Source: an uncultured Clostridia bacterium
GTDB taxonomy: Bacteria; Bacillota; Clostridia; UBA1381
Direction of reading: 5' to 3'
NCBI GenBank assembly: GCA_944393255.1
Contig: CALXZP010000020.1
Location: 1-38,619, forward strand
Length of the DNA: 38,619 bases
Below are positions 6,208-14,921 of the stretch, piece after piece; position 1 is the stretch's first letter, and the number at the start of each line of letters is the position of its first letter. A model generated the notes under the pieces. That model did no database searches. It saw only the letters and a program-made list of their open reading frames with translations, and had not been told where the DNA came from. The position numbers were made by a program, and so were the translations under genes.

Positions 6208-7908
6208 TTACATGCTTTCCACAACGCCGATCCCGAGAAGCGAAAGCGCCGAGCGTATTACGGTGCATACGGTATCGACGATCGCAAGACGCGCTTTTTT
6301 TACGTCCTCCGGAACATCGTCTCTCATTATCGGATTGGTGTTGTAAAATTTATTGAACAGCTTAACAAGGTTTGTTACGTATCTTGTCACATAGAACGGT
6401 TCGTTCTTTGCCGCTGCATCTTCGACGGCCGCGCCGAAGCCCGCAAGATGCTTAACGAGCGTGTAGGCATCGTCGGAGACGGCGGCCGAAAGATCTGCGC
6501 TGCTGTGGTCTATGCCCTCCGCGCGGCGGAGAATGCTCCTGCCGCGGGCGTAGCCGTACATACAGTAAGGCGCGGATTCGCCGTCAAAGTCGAGCATGGT
6601 ATCCCATGAGAACACTATATCCTTCTCGCGCGAATTCTTTAAGAATGTATACAGTACCGCGCCTATGCCTATCTTTTTTGCGACCGCATCGGCGTCGTCA
6701 ACATCGGAATTGTTTTTTTCGATTATAGCGCGTGTTTTTTCGATCGATTCGTTCAGAACGTCCTCGAGGAAAATAACGTCGCCGTGGCGTGTGGACATGC
6801 TCTTGCCCGGCAGCTTAACGAGACCGAAGCCGACATGCACGCAGTCCTTGCTCCATTCCCAGCCGGCTCTGCGCATGGTCTCGAATATCTGACGGAAATG
6901 AAGCGACTGCGGCAGACCGACAACGTATATATTTTTATAAAAGTTATACGTTCTGTGCCTGTACAGCGCGGCCGCGATATCGCGTGTAGCGTATATCGTC
7001 GCACCGTCGGATTTGAGTATGATGCAAGGGGGCATATCCATATCCGAAAGATCTACTACCCTTGCGCCCTCGCTCTCGACAAGCAGTCCCTTTTCGTCCA
7101 GCAGCTCTACTACCTCGTCCATCTTGTCCGAGTAGAACGCTTCGCCGTTGTATGAGTCAAACTTAACTCCGAGCATATCGTATATACGGTTGAATTCGTC
7201 AAGACTCAGATCCCTGAACCGTGACCAGAGCGCTGTTGCCTCTTCGTCGCCGTCCTCGAGCTTTTTGAAATAGTCGCGCGCCTCGTCCTCGAGCGACGGA
7301 TCTTTTTCGGCTTCTTCATGGAATTTTACATATATTTTAAGCAGCTCATTGATCGGATCCTTTGCTATCACCTCCGGATCGCCCCAGCGCTTGTAGGCGC
7401 ATATAAGCTTTCCGAACTGTGTGCCCCAGTCGCCGAGATGATTGAGAGACTGAACGTCATAGCCTAAAAATTTATAGATCCTTGCGAGCGAATTTCCGAC
7501 TGCGGTCGAAAATAAATGACCTATATGGAAAGGCTTTGCGATGTTCGGCGAGGAATATTCAACAAGCACTGTTTTTCCCCTGCCTATATCCGAGCGTCCC
7601 CAGCCGTCTCCCGCTTCGCGTGCGGCCGATATGGTGTCGGTTATGAACGCGGCGCGGTCGAAGAAGAAATTCAGGTAACCGCCTACCGCGTCAACCTTTT
7701 CGATGAGCTCGTCGGCCGAAAGCTTGGAGGCGAGCTCCTGCGCTATCAGCGGCGGAGCCTTGCGCATTACCTTAGCGAGCGGGAAGCAGGGGAACGCGAG
7801 ATCGCCGAGCTTTTCATCGGGCGGCGTTTCCATCGCCGCCCTTACCGTATCCCGGTCAAGCCCCGTAAGCTCTGTAAGTTTATCTGTGATGTGTTCTTTA
7901 AAATCCAT
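6208..7908 (-). CDS. argS: Arginyl-tRNA synthetase
   Basis: A 566-aa class I synthetase that charges tRNA-Arg. In order: the N-terminal additional domain (residues 1-100), the HIGH motif in ANIAKPFHIGHLFSTAVGNS, the LNHLGDWGTQFG block typical of ArgS, a KMSKS-equivalent loop in LPGKSMSTRHGDVIFL, and the DALR anticodon-binding domain ending in LSLLGIGVVESM. The ATG at 7908 is preferred over the TTG 6 nt upstream because AAGGG is 6 nt before it. It lies 55 nt after glyA on the same strand and ends at a strong terminator, so glyA-argS is probably one operon. Confidence 0.97.
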   Translation of the reverse strand: MDFKEHITDKLTELTGLDRDTVRAAMETPPDEKLGDLAFPCFPLAKVMRKAPPLIAQELASKLSADELIEKVDAVGGYLNFFFDRAAFITDTISAAREAGDGWGRSDIGRGKTVLVEYSSPNIAKPFHIGHLFSTAVGNSLARIYKFLGYDVQSLNHLGDWGTQFGKLICAYKRWGDPEVIAKDPINELLKIYVKFHEEAEKDPSLEDEARDYFKKLEDGDEEATALWSRFRDLSLDEFNRIYDMLGVKFDSYNGEAFYSDKMDEVVELLDEKGLLVESEGARVVDLSDMDMPPCIILKSDGATIYATRDIAAALYRHRTYNFYKNIYVVGLPQSLHFRQIFETMRRAGWEWSKDCVHVGFGLVKLPGKSMSTRHGDVIFLEDVLNESIEKTRAIIEKNNSDVDDADAVAKKIGIGAVLYTFLKNSREKDIVFSWDTMLDFDGESAPYCMYGYARGRSILRRAEGIDHSSADLSAAVSDDAYTLVKHLAGFGAAVEDAAAKNEPFYVTRYVTNLVKLFNKFYNTNPIMRDDVPEDVKKARLAIVDTVCTVIRSALSLLGIGVVESM

Positions 7909-7963
7909 TTGCAACCCTTCTTAAATAAAATTAGGTGATCGCGAAACGCAGGTTCCGCAATGG

Positions 7964-9202
7964 TCAATACAGCGGATGTTTTGAGCAGAGCGCAGCGACC
8001 CTGGTCTTAACTTCGTCCTTATTGCCCTCAAAATCCTTGATCGTCATGCCTATGAGCGTGCCGACCTCGGCCATGTCCTCTTCTTTAAAGCCTCTTGAGG
8101 TAGTTGCCGGAGTGCCTATCCTTATGCCGCTCGTTATGAACGGGCTTCTTGTATCAAACGGTATAGCGTTCTTATTAACGGTTATACCCACTTCGTCCAG
8201 CATTTTTTCAGCTTCTTTGCCCGTAACGCCCATATCGGTAAGGTCAACGAGCATAAGGTGATTGTCCGTTCCTCCGGAAACAAGCTTAAAGCCCTCTGCA
8301 AGCAGCTGCTTTGCAAGAGCCTGCGCATTTTTTACCACCTGTTCCGCATAAGCCTTGAATTCGGGCTTGAGCGCTTCTCCGAAGCAGACTGCCTTTGCGG
8401 CGATGGTATGCATGAGCGGCCCGCCCTGGATACCGGGGAATATGGCCTTGTTGAATTTCTTTGCAAGCTCCTCATTGTTTGTGAGTATGAGACCGCCTCT
8501 CGGTCCGCGGAGTGTCTTATGCGTTGTGGTAGTAACAACGTCAGCATAAGGCATAGGCGAAGGATGAACGCCCGCAGCCACAAGTCCCGCAATGTGCGCC
8601 ATATCTACCATGAGATACGCGCCTGCCTCATGTGCGATCTCAGCAAATTTTTCAAAATCTATGACTCTCGGATATGCCGACGCGCCTGCCAGTATCAGCT
8701 TGGGCTTGGTCTCGAGCGCAAGCTTGCGTACGGCTTCATAATCTATCGTATTTGTGTCCTCGGTAACTCCGTAGGGGATTATGTTGAAATATTTGCCCGA
8801 CATATTTACCGGCGAGCCGTGGCTGAGATGGCCGCCGTGGTCAAGGCTCATTGAAAGCACAGTATCTCCGGGTGTGAGCAGCGCAAAGAATACGGCCATG
8901 TTAGCCTGCGCGCCCGAGTGCGCCTGAACGTTGGCATAGCCTGCGCCGAAAAGCTTTTTAGCTCTTTCTATAGCGAGATTTTCAGCAACGTCAACAAATT
9001 CGCAGCCGCCGTAATAACGCTTGCCGGGATATCCTTCCGCATATTTATTTGTGAGCGGCGTGCCGTTCGTTTCCATTACCGTTTCGGAAACGAAGTTTTC
9101 GGAAGCGATCAATTCTATTTTGTTTCTTTGGCGGTCAGCCTCGTTCATAACAGCCTCGTATACCTCGGGGTCGTTTTGTCTCAGTAATTCAAAGTCTTTC
9201 AT
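7964..9202 (-). CDS. glyA: Serine hydroxymethyltransferase
   Basis: A 412-aa PLP enzyme converting serine and tetrahydrofolate to glycine and methylene-tetrahydrofolate, the main source of one-carbon units. Visible family blocks: [13 protein letters not shown] at the N-terminus, [40 protein letters not shown], and the PLP lysine in [16 protein letters not shown]. Full length, with AAAGGAAT before the ATG. A promoter lies at 9248-9276. The gene lacks any recognisable riboswitch directly upstream, but a small RNA or attenuator-like unit (9426-9555) is transcribed toward it. Confidence 0.98.
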   Translation of the reverse strand: MKDFELLRQNDPEVYEAVMNEADRQRNKIELIASENFVSETVMETNGTPLTNKYAEGYPGKRYYGGCEFVDVAENLAIERAKKLFGAGYANVQAHSGAQANMAVFFALLTPGDTVLSMSLDHGGHLSHGSPVNMSGKYFNIIPYGVTEDTNTIDYEAVRKLALETKPKLILAGASAYPRVIDFEKFAEIAHEAGAYLMVDMAHIAGLVAAGVHPSPMPYADVVTTTTHKTLRGPRGGLILTNNEELAKKFNKAIFPGIQGGPLMHTIAAKAVCFGEALKPEFKAYAEQVVKNAQALAKQLLAEGFKLVSGGTDNHLMLVDLTDMGVTGKEAEKMLDEVGITVNKNAIPFDTRSPFITSGIRIGTPATTSRGFKEEDMAEVGTLIGMTIKDFEGNKDEVKTRVAALCSKHPLY

Positions 9203-9247
9203 GATACTATTCCTTTCGTGTCTGTGGTTTAATATTATCCATTATAT

Positions 9248-9276
9248 ATTATACATTGAAATCGTTATATTTGCAA
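9248..9276 (-). promoter_or_regulatory. Promoter of glyA-argS
   Basis: On the minus strand TTGCAA (9276-9271), 17 nt, TATAAT (9253-9248). The start site would be about 40 nt before the glyA ATG. Confidence 0.65.
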
Positions 9277-9425
9277 GAGCAAAAATAAAAATAAATTGCT
9301 GTTCTGCCAAATTCAGCATAACATGATCGGATCATATGTGAAAATTTATTAAAACATGGCTTTAAAAATAGTGGGTATCGTATTTTTACCGGAGATATTC
9401 TGATTAGTGTAAAATAATCATCGGC

Positions 9426-9520
9426 AAAAATAAAGGGAAATGGCAAAACCATTTCCCTAATCGTACAAAATTTTATATTATGTTAATTAAGCGGAAAACA
9501 TAGTTAGAAGCTGTACGATT
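9426..9520 (-). ncRNA. Candidate small RNA (about 95 nt) or attenuated leader upstream of glyA
   Basis: A complete small transcription unit can be read on the minus strand. Promoter: TTGAAA (9555-9550), 17 nt, TAGAAT (9532-9527). The predicted 5' end near 9520 begins with TAATCGTAC, which pairs perfectly with GTACGATTA just before the terminator (9513-9521 with 9458-9466). The terminator is a 10-bp perfect hairpin AGGGAAATGG/CCATTTCCCT (9434-9458) followed by TTATTTTT. The two helices abut and could stack. No ORF longer than a few codons is inside. glyA has its own promoter 150 nt further on, so this is more likely an independent sRNA than a simple leader, but attenuation of glyA is possible. 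I recognise no known family. Confidence 0.6.
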
Positions 9521-9526
9521 AGTTAT

Positions 9527-9555
9527 ATTCTACACGAAAACGAGATAAATTTCAA
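9527..9555 (-). promoter_or_regulatory. Promoter of the candidate small RNA
   Basis: TTGAAA and TAGAAT with a 17-nt spacer on the minus strand, placed directly before the stem-terminator unit at 9426-9520. Confidence 0.6.
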
Positions 9556-9642
9556 GGAGTTAGAAAAAAATTTTAAATTTGTTTACAAACATAAAAAAAT
9601 AGTGCCAATTTTCACTTGACACTAACGATATTTTGCCGGAGC

Positions 9643-9671
9643 TTGACAACTGAGGGAGGATAGGATATAAT
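9643..9671 (+). promoter_or_regulatory. Perfect consensus promoter upstream of nth
   Basis: TTGACA (9643-9648), 17 nt, TATAAT (9666-9671). It reads toward nth, whose ATG is about 240 nt away, and over a possible 51-aa ORF. The leader contains a 10-bp long-range pairing (9685-9694 with 9778-9787, one G-U), several smaller hairpins, and a short hairpin just before nth (about 9865-9886). Confidence 0.7.
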
Positions 9672-9703
9672 TTTATTATGACCCGGGCAAAGATGTATGC
9701 CTC

Positions 9704-9859
9704 ATGTCTGATGTCTTGTACCATTCTTCATTAGATAGGCAGTTATGCTCTGCTGCTGAAGCATTGAAGCAGATATTATCTTTGTCCGCTGAAACGATGC
9801 AGGCTCCGCTCAAAAGGAGTTCAAGGGAGCGGCTGATGCGGTTAAAAAAAGTTAAGTGA
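9704..9859 (+). CDS. Possible 51-aa small protein or gene remnant
   Basis: An open frame between the strong promoter at 9643-9671 and nth. It starts MSDVLYHSSLDRQLCSAAEAL and ends with a basic Arg/Leu/Lys tail (RERLMRLKKVK). The helical middle and basic C-terminus look protein-like, but no ribosome binding site precedes the ATG, and I recognise no family. The frame is open upstream to a TAA at 9668, so the real start could differ, or this could be the eroded end of a longer gene. It may equally be chance inside an RNA leader. Confidence 0.25.
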   Translation: MSDVLYHSSLDRQLCSAAEALKQILSLSAETMQAPLKRSSRERLMRLKKVK

Positions 9860-9916
9860 TATCCCCGCCTCTCGTGAGGGCGCGGATCATACTTGAATCA
9901 AAGGCGGTGAAAGGAA

Positions 9917-10549
9917 ATGACAAAGAAACAGCGCGCAGCGCTGATACTTGAAAAGCTTGAAGAGATATATCCTGACGTTGAATGTTCGCTAAATTATACT
10001 ACGCCCCTGGAAATGCTTATAGCTACTCAGCTTTCGGCGCAGTGTACGGACGCGAGAGTCAATATTGTTACCGAAAAGCTGTTCAAAAAATACAGAAGCG
10101 TGGATGATTTTGCGGACGCGGATTACGAAGAGCTGTGTGAGGATATACGCTCGGCGGGATTTTACAGAAATAAAGCGAAGAATATAATAATGTGCTGTCA
10201 GCGTTTGCGCGAGGTGTACGGCGGAGAGGTGCCGGATAATATGGAGGATCTTCTGACCCTTGCAGGAACGGGGCGAAAAACTGCTAATCTGGTGCTGGGG
10301 GATATTTTCGGCAAGCCGGCTATAGTTGTCGATACGCATTGTATAAGGCTCACAAACCGTATGGGACTGACAACGAATAAAGATCCGGTGAAGATCGAAT
10401 TCGACCTGAAGAAGATAATACCTCCGGAAAAGGGCGCACATTTCTGCCATCAGCTGGTTGTGCACGGCAGAGCCGTATGCACGGCAAGAAAGCCGCAGTG
10501 CGGGCAGTGCAGTCTTAACGAGGTGTGTAAACGCGCAGGAGTAAAATAA
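9917..10549 (+). CDS. nth: Endonuclease III
   Basis: A 210-aa DNA glycosylase and AP lyase that removes oxidised pyrimidines in base excision repair. The helix-hairpin-helix with catalytic lysine is in LAGTGRKTANLVLG (K121), the catalytic aspartate in VVDTHCIRL (D139), and the C-terminal 4Fe-4S cluster is complete: C188-x6-C195-x2-C198-x5-C204. The N-terminal block MLIATQLSAQCTD is also typical. GTGAAAGGAA precedes the ATG. It heads a short plus-strand run with a GNAT gene and an SLH-PstS gene, all spaced by less than 30 nt. Confidence 0.97.
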   Translation: MTKKQRAALILEKLEEIYPDVECSLNYTTPLEMLIATQLSAQCTDARVNIVTEKLFKKYRSVDDFADADYEELCEDIRSAGFYRNKAKNIIMCCQRLREVYGGEVPDNMEDLLTLAGTGRKTANLVLGDIFGKPAIVVDTHCIRLTNRMGLTTNKDPVKIEFDLKKIIPPEKGAHFCHQLVVHGRAVCTARKPQCGQCSLNEVCKRAGVK

Positions 10550-10577
10550 AAGAAGCATGACAGAAGGGGGGAACGGA

Positions 10578-11348
10578 ATGACAAATGAATACATATTAAA
10601 TACCGCGCTGTGCCAGTCGGCTGTTGATCTGGGCTGCGCTCCCGGTGATCTTCTGGCGGATGAGAACAAGATCGTTATATCGCGTACCGACAAACGTGCA
10701 CGCAAATATCTGGAGCTGCCGTTCGTATGCAATTTAGTATCTTACGGAAACAATATAGTCGCTTCGGTCTCACCTGAGGCGGCCTGCGCGGCAGAGAGCT
10801 ATATTTCCAAATACGGCGGTTTTCGCTGCTTTGAAACACCGGCTGTTTATGAGCTTAATGACAAGCTGGCGGCATACGGTGCGAAGGTATGCTTTATGGC
10901 GGAATATTTTCTGCCGGATGTGACAAGGATCGGACGGCTCGAATGTGCGTACGAAATGCGGCTGCTGGAGCATGACGAGCTTTCGGAGCTGTACCGTCCG
11001 GAATGGAGCAATGCGCTGTGTGAAAAACGTGCGGAGCTGGATATATTGGGAGTGGGCGCATATGACGGAGAAAAACTCATAGGTCTTGCCGGCTGCTCTG
11101 CCGACTGCGAACGGATGTGGCAGATAGGTATCGATGTTCTGCCCGAATACCGCCGCCGGGGAATAGCGTCTGCGCTCATATCGGCGATCGCCGCTGAGAC
11201 AATGGAACGCGGTATCGTTCCGTTTTATTGTGCGGCATGGTCTAATATCAGGTCGGTGCGCAGTGCGCTGAAAAGCGGATTTAGACCGGCATGGACGGAG
11301 CTTACGGCGAAAAGCTTTGAATTTGTGGACAGTATGAATAACGAATAG
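10578..11348 (+). CDS. GNAT family N-acetyltransferase
   Basis: A 256-aa protein. The C-terminal half (about residues 150-250) is a GNAT fold: the acetyl-CoA loop is seen in DVLPEYRRRGIASALISAIA (R/Q-x-x-G-x-A type), followed by an Asn in WSNIRSVRSALKSGFRP, the usual motif B. The N-terminal 130 residues are less conserved and may bind substrate; this two-part layout resembles GCN5-like acetyltransferases of Firmicutes with a long N-terminal extension. The ATG at 10578 is chosen since GGGGGGAACGGA directly precedes it. It is likely co-transcribed with nth and the SLH protein gene. The substrate is unknown. Confidence 0.8.
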   Translation: MTNEYILNTALCQSAVDLGCAPGDLLADENKIVISRTDKRARKYLELPFVCNLVSYGNNIVASVSPEAACAAESYISKYGGFRCFETPAVYELNDKLAAYGAKVCFMAEYFLPDVTRIGRLECAYEMRLLEHDELSELYRPEWSNALCEKRAELDILGVGAYDGEKLIGLAGCSADCERMWQIGIDVLPEYRRRGIASALISAIAAETMERGIVPFYCAAWSNIRSVRSALKSGFRPAWTELTAKSFEFVDSMNNE

Positions 11349-11372
11349 GTAAAAAGAAGGGAGATGAATGTA

Positions 11373-13013
11373 ATGAAAAAGATATCATGCATGTTATTGG
11401 CGATCGGGATACTGTGTACCGTTACTGCTCATGCTGAGATGATAGACGGTGTAAGGTATGTAAAGACCGAAGAGGACTATAGTCCTGCATATGTGGCGAG
11501 ATCTGAAAACGGGATAATACCGATCTCATATGCGTCCGGAGGATACGGCTATGCATATATGCCTGAGGGAGGCGAATTTGAGTTCATAAAGACGGAAGAA
11601 CCTGTGTTTACCGATATGAGCAGCCCTGATTATTATGCCGTCCGGATGTCGGCTCGGGGGGTATTGCAGGGCTTTGAGGACGGCACATTCAGACCGTATG
11701 AAACACTCACGCGGGCACAGATGGCGGCTGTATTTTCAAGACTGTTCCGCGTTGCGCCTTCGGATAACGGCGCGGGTTTTGCGGATGTGCCGGGCGGAAG
11801 CTGGTATGCCGGCAATGTCGCGGCGCTTACGGAGCTTGGCGTGTTCACTGCCGCCGATAGGTTTGAGCCGGACGCGGCTGTGACCCGTGAGCAGCTTACC
11901 GTTATGACGTACCGAATGCTTTCAAATATGGGGGCTCTTGACGACATCGGGGAACAGGATATATCCCGTTATGCAGATAGTGATGATATATCTGCGTATG
12001 CCCGGGAGGCTTACAGGAGCCTTATAGGCAATGAGTATTATGTTATTTACGATATGGAGGAAAACGATTTCATAGATACTGCGGACGATGTATATACCCT
12101 TGCTCCGCAGAGAGGGGTGACGCGTCAGGAATGTGCAATGTTTTTGGATCAGCTCATCTGGAATATAATATCCAACAATGCACCGGCTATAAAGCGGGAT
12201 GATGCGCCGGATATAGATATCCCGGTGCTGGACGGTTCCACATCTGCTTATGATATTACGTATAATATTTATCGAAAGTATTATGTTAACTGGGAAAATC
12301 ATCCCGACTTTCCGAAGGAACATTCCAAGACTTCAAATTCGTATAAACGTCTTATAGACGGCGAGGCGGATATGATATTTGTGCCCGATCCGAGTGAGGA
12401 TATAAATAAATATGCAGAGGACAAGGGAGCGGAGCTGAAATATATACCGATAGCGAACGAGGCGCTCGTATTTTTCACAGGTGACGAAAACAGCGCTGAA
12501 AGCGTGAGCACGGAACAGCTGCACGAAATATATGTAAATAACGGCATAAAAAACTGGGATGTACTCGGCGGATCCGATGCTGAGCTTGTGCCGTTCTGCC
12601 GTAATAACGACAGCGGGAGCCACGCTCAGATGGAGAAATTTATTCTTGACGGAAACGAGATAAACGGCGAGATCGAGCGTGAACACACATCTTGGCTTAT
12701 GGCGAGCATCCTGACGGACGTTGAAAGCTTTAATAATGAAAATCCCGGCAAATACGCCATTGGCTACAGTCTTTATTACTATTATACAAATATTCAGGGA
12801 GTGCTCGGGCCGTGCAGGCTAAAGCTCATGTCTGTAGACGGCGTTGCGCCGACAGAGGAGAGCATAGCCGACGGTACATATCCGTATACGACCAACTATT
12901 ACGCTGTAATACGCGATGAGAACGATCCGAAAACAGAGGCGTTCGCGGAGCTCATGCAGAGTGAATTCGGAAGAGAAGCGGTCGCTGCAAGCGGCATGGG
13001 CGTTATAAAGTAA
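11373..13013 (+). CDS. SLH-domain protein with PstS-like substrate-binding domain
   Basis: A 546-aa exported protein: signal peptide (residues 1-21, cut after TAHA), a linker of about 55 residues, three SLH repeats (about 78-125, 136-183, 195-275), then a periplasmic-binding-type domain (about 285-546). SLH signatures include GVLQGFEDGTFRP with LTRAQM, a second with VTREQL and a third with VTRQEC. The C-terminal part resembles PstS: an early DGSTSAYD segment, NDSGSHAQMEKFIL like the phosphate-loop region, and a closing EAFAELMQSEFGREAVAASG. The SLH part would pin it to the wall polymer, and the binding domain would catch phosphate or another ligand. No pst transporter genes are beside it. The ATG at 11373 has AAGAAGGGAG 9 nt upstream. 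Confidence 0.85.
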   Translation: MKKISCMLLAIGILCTVTAHAEMIDGVRYVKTEEDYSPAYVARSENGIIPISYASGGYGYAYMPEGGEFEFIKTEEPVFTDMSSPDYYAVRMSARGVLQGFEDGTFRPYETLTRAQMAAVFSRLFRVAPSDNGAGFADVPGGSWYAGNVAALTELGVFTAADRFEPDAAVTREQLTVMTYRMLSNMGALDDIGEQDISRYADSDDISAYAREAYRSLIGNEYYVIYDMEENDFIDTADDVYTLAPQRGVTRQECAMFLDQLIWNIISNNAPAIKRDDAPDIDIPVLDGSTSAYDITYNIYRKYYVNWENHPDFPKEHSKTSNSYKRLIDGEADMIFVPDPSEDINKYAEDKGAELKYIPIANEALVFFTGDENSAESVSTEQLHEIYVNNGIKNWDVLGGSDAELVPFCRNNDSGSHAQMEKFILDGNEINGEIEREHTSWLMASILTDVESFNNENPGKYAIGYSLYYYYTNIQGVLGPCRLKLMSVDGVAPTEESIADGTYPYTTNYYAVIRDENDPKTEAFAELMQSEFGREAVAASGMGVIK

Positions 13014-13026
13014 AATTGTAATAAAA

Positions 13027-13061
13027 AACGGGAGCAGGGGTTTTTCCTGCTTCCGTTTTGA
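13027..13061. terminator. Bidirectional intrinsic terminator
   Basis: A 12-bp stem (13027-13038 with 13046-13057, one G-U) in GC-rich sequence. T-runs follow on both strands: TTTTGATGTTTTT on plus and TTTTTT on minus. It serves the SLH-PstS gene and the convergent kdgK gene. Confidence 0.85.
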
Positions 13062-13075
13062 TGTTTTTGCAAATC

Positions 13076-14107
13076 TTATCTCTGAACTCTGCCCGAGCCG
13101 TCTCCGCCGGCCAGTGTTTCTACTTCTTCTCTTGTAACGAGGTTGAAGTCGCCGGGGATGGTGTGCTTCAGAGCCGAAGCGGCAACACCGAATTCAAGAG
13201 CTTCCTTGAAGTTCTTGCCGTCAACAAAACCGCAGATCGTGCCGCCGGCAAAGCTGTCGCCGCCGCCTACGCGGTCAACGATCGGACGGATTCTGTATTC
13301 TCTTGAATGATAGAACTCATCGTCAGCGCTTGAATAGATACATGCCGACCAGCCGTTATCCGAAGCCGATTTTGAAACTCTGAGCGATGAAATTACATAT
13401 TTGAAGCCAAACTTAGCTACCATCTGCTTGAATATGCTTTCATATCCGGCAAGGTTGAGCTCGCCGCTTGTTACGTCAGTATTTTCAGGCTTGAAGCCGA
13501 GAACCTTGTCAGCGTCCTCCTCGTTGCCTATGCATACGTCAACATACTGCATAAGGTTTGACATGACCTTCTGAGCTTTCTCCGACGACCAGAGCTTCTT
13601 TCTGAAGTTGAGGTCGCATGAAACTGTAACGCCGTGTGCCTTAGCAGCTTTGCATGCAAGCTCTGTGATCTCAGCTGCGGAATCCGAAACAGCCGGTGTT
13701 ATGCCTGTGAAATGGAACCAGTCCGCTCCTTCAAATATCTTGTCAAAATCGAAATCGTCTGCCGAAGCGGTAGCGATCGACGAATTTGCACGGTCGTATG
13801 TAACGTTTGAAGGACGCATCGAAGCGCCTGTCTCAAGGAAGTATATACCGAGCCTGTCGCCGCCCCTGGCGATGTTCTTTGTTTCAACGCCGTATTTGCG
13901 CAGCGCCGCAACAGCACATTCGCCTATAGGATTAGCGGGTACCTTTGTAACGAACTCAGCCTCATGACCGTAGTTCGCGAGCGATACGGCAACATTAGCC
14001 TCGCCGCCGCCGTAGTTTATGTCAAACTGTGTAGCCTGAATATATTTCTGATTTCCGGGAGTGGACAATCTGAGCATTATCTCACCCATTGTAACGATTT
14101 TTGCCAT
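13076..14107 (-). CDS. kdgK: 2-keto-3-deoxygluconate kinase (PfkB family)
   Basis: A 343-aa sugar kinase that phosphorylates KDG to KDPG. PfkB features: N-terminal KIVTMGEIMLRLSTPG, the substrate segment FDINYGGGEANVAVSLANYG, and the ATP/catalytic-base motif DRVGGGDSFAGGTICGF with the conserved Asp. Sequence start and its place right after the KDPG aldolase gene point to KDG rather than fructose or ribose. The ATG at 14107 is chosen by family alignment; an AAAGGGG box lies about 14 nt upstream, rather far. An ORF start 24 nt further up lacks a box. It is second in the eda-kdgK operon. Confidence 0.9.
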   Translation of the reverse strand: MAKIVTMGEIMLRLSTPGNQKYIQATQFDINYGGGEANVAVSLANYGHEAEFVTKVPANPIGECAVAALRKYGVETKNIARGGDRLGIYFLETGASMRPSNVTYDRANSSIATASADDFDFDKIFEGADWFHFTGITPAVSDSAAEITELACKAAKAHGVTVSCDLNFRKKLWSSEKAQKVMSNLMQYVDVCIGNEEDADKVLGFKPENTDVTSGELNLAGYESIFKQMVAKFGFKYVISSLRVSKSASDNGWSACIYSSADDEFYHSREYRIRPIVDRVGGGDSFAGGTICGFVDGKNFKEALEFGVAASALKHTIPGDFNLVTREEVETLAGGDGSGRVQR

Positions 14108-14202
14108 AGTAAAATAGTATTCCCCTTTCATTATTGGAAGGACATTCTGCCCGTTTGGGGCGCTGCGTCCCTGTCAGCTCCGTGTCGTTCAAAGACGGCC
14201 GC

Positions 14203-14859
14203 TTATTTCGCAAGCTCTGCGCGGGCAGCCTTGATGTTTTCAACAAATTTCTTTGCCGTTTCCGTAATAGCGTTATAGTCGCCGGTCTTAGCGCCCTTTG
14301 TGAGCGACGAACCTGCTCCTACCGCTACAACGCCTGCCTTGATCCACTCGGCAACATTGTCAACGTCAACGCCGCCTGTAGGCATCATCTGAGCCTGCGG
14401 GAGAGGACCCTTTATGTCCTTGATGATCTTCGGACCGTAAAGGTCAGCCGGGAATATCTTAACGATGTCAGCGCCGGCTTCCATAGCGGTGATGACCTCG
14501 GTTATCGTAGCGCAGCCGGGCATGTAAGGTACTCTGTATCTGTTGCAGAGCTTAGCCGTCTCAGCATTGAAAGCAGGTGAAACGATGAAGTTTGCGCCTG
14601 CAAGGATTGCCGCTCTTGCAGTCTCGGGATCGAGCACTGTGCCTGCGCCGAGCATCATTTCTCCGTTCTTATACTTGTCGGCAAGGGCTGCGATGACCTT
14701 GTCAGCTCCGGGAACGGTAAAAGTCAGCTCTATGCCCGTGCATCCTCCCGCGAGGCAGGCGTCGCATATCTTGATAGCTTCATCGGCGCTGTTTGCGCGG
14801 ACTACCGCAACGATACCGCAGTCTGTAAGCTGCTTCAATACCTGTTCTTTTTTTATCAT
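14203..14859 (-). CDS. eda: KHG/KDPG aldolase
   Basis: A 218-aa class I aldolase splitting KDPG to pyruvate and glyceraldehyde-3-phosphate. The Schiff-base lysine is K134 in ADIVKIFPADLYGP; the proton-relay glutamate lies in GIELTFTVPGA; the phosphate loop is in MMPTGGVDVDN. Full length. An AAGGAGG box lies 8 nt before the ATG. With kdgK it finishes the breakdown of galacturonate, glucuronate or 2-keto-3-deoxygluconate. A promoter and a 20-bp palindrome overlapping its -35 box lie just upstream, suggesting substrate-dependent control. Confidence 0.95.
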   Translation of the reverse strand: MIKKEQVLKQLTDCGIVAVVRANSADEAIKICDACLAGGCTGIELTFTVPGADKVIAALADKYKNGEMMLGAGTVLDPETARAAILAGANFIVSPAFNAETAKLCNRYRVPYMPGCATITEVITAMEAGADIVKIFPADLYGPKIIKDIKGPLPQAQMMPTGGVDVDNVAEWIKAGVVAVGAGSSLTKGAKTGDYNAITETAKKFVENIKAARAELAK

Positions 14860-14892
14860 TGGAAATTCCTCCTTGCATATTAAACTAATATT

Positions 14893-14921
14893 ATTTTATC
14901 ATATTTCATGCTGATTTGCAA
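14893..14921 (-). promoter_or_regulatory. Promoter of eda-kdgK
   Basis: On the minus strand TTGCAA (14921-14916), 17 nt, TAAAAT (14898-14893). Confidence 0.6.

Noticed and set aside
6046..6609. 187-aa plus-strand frame with a good AAAGGAAGG box near 6095
   Set aside because: It runs antisense through the argS terminator and the argS 3' end, has no family likeness, and the box probably occurs by chance in AT-rich sequence.
9249..9452. 67-aa minus-strand frame upstream of glyA
   Set aside because: It begins in the terminator loop of the small-RNA unit, has no ribosome binding site and runs over the glyA promoter.
9680..9900. 6S RNA, SRP RNA, tmRNA or RNase P RNA in the gene-poor region
   Set aside because: None of the conserved core sequences of these RNAs is present, and the pairing seen is too short.
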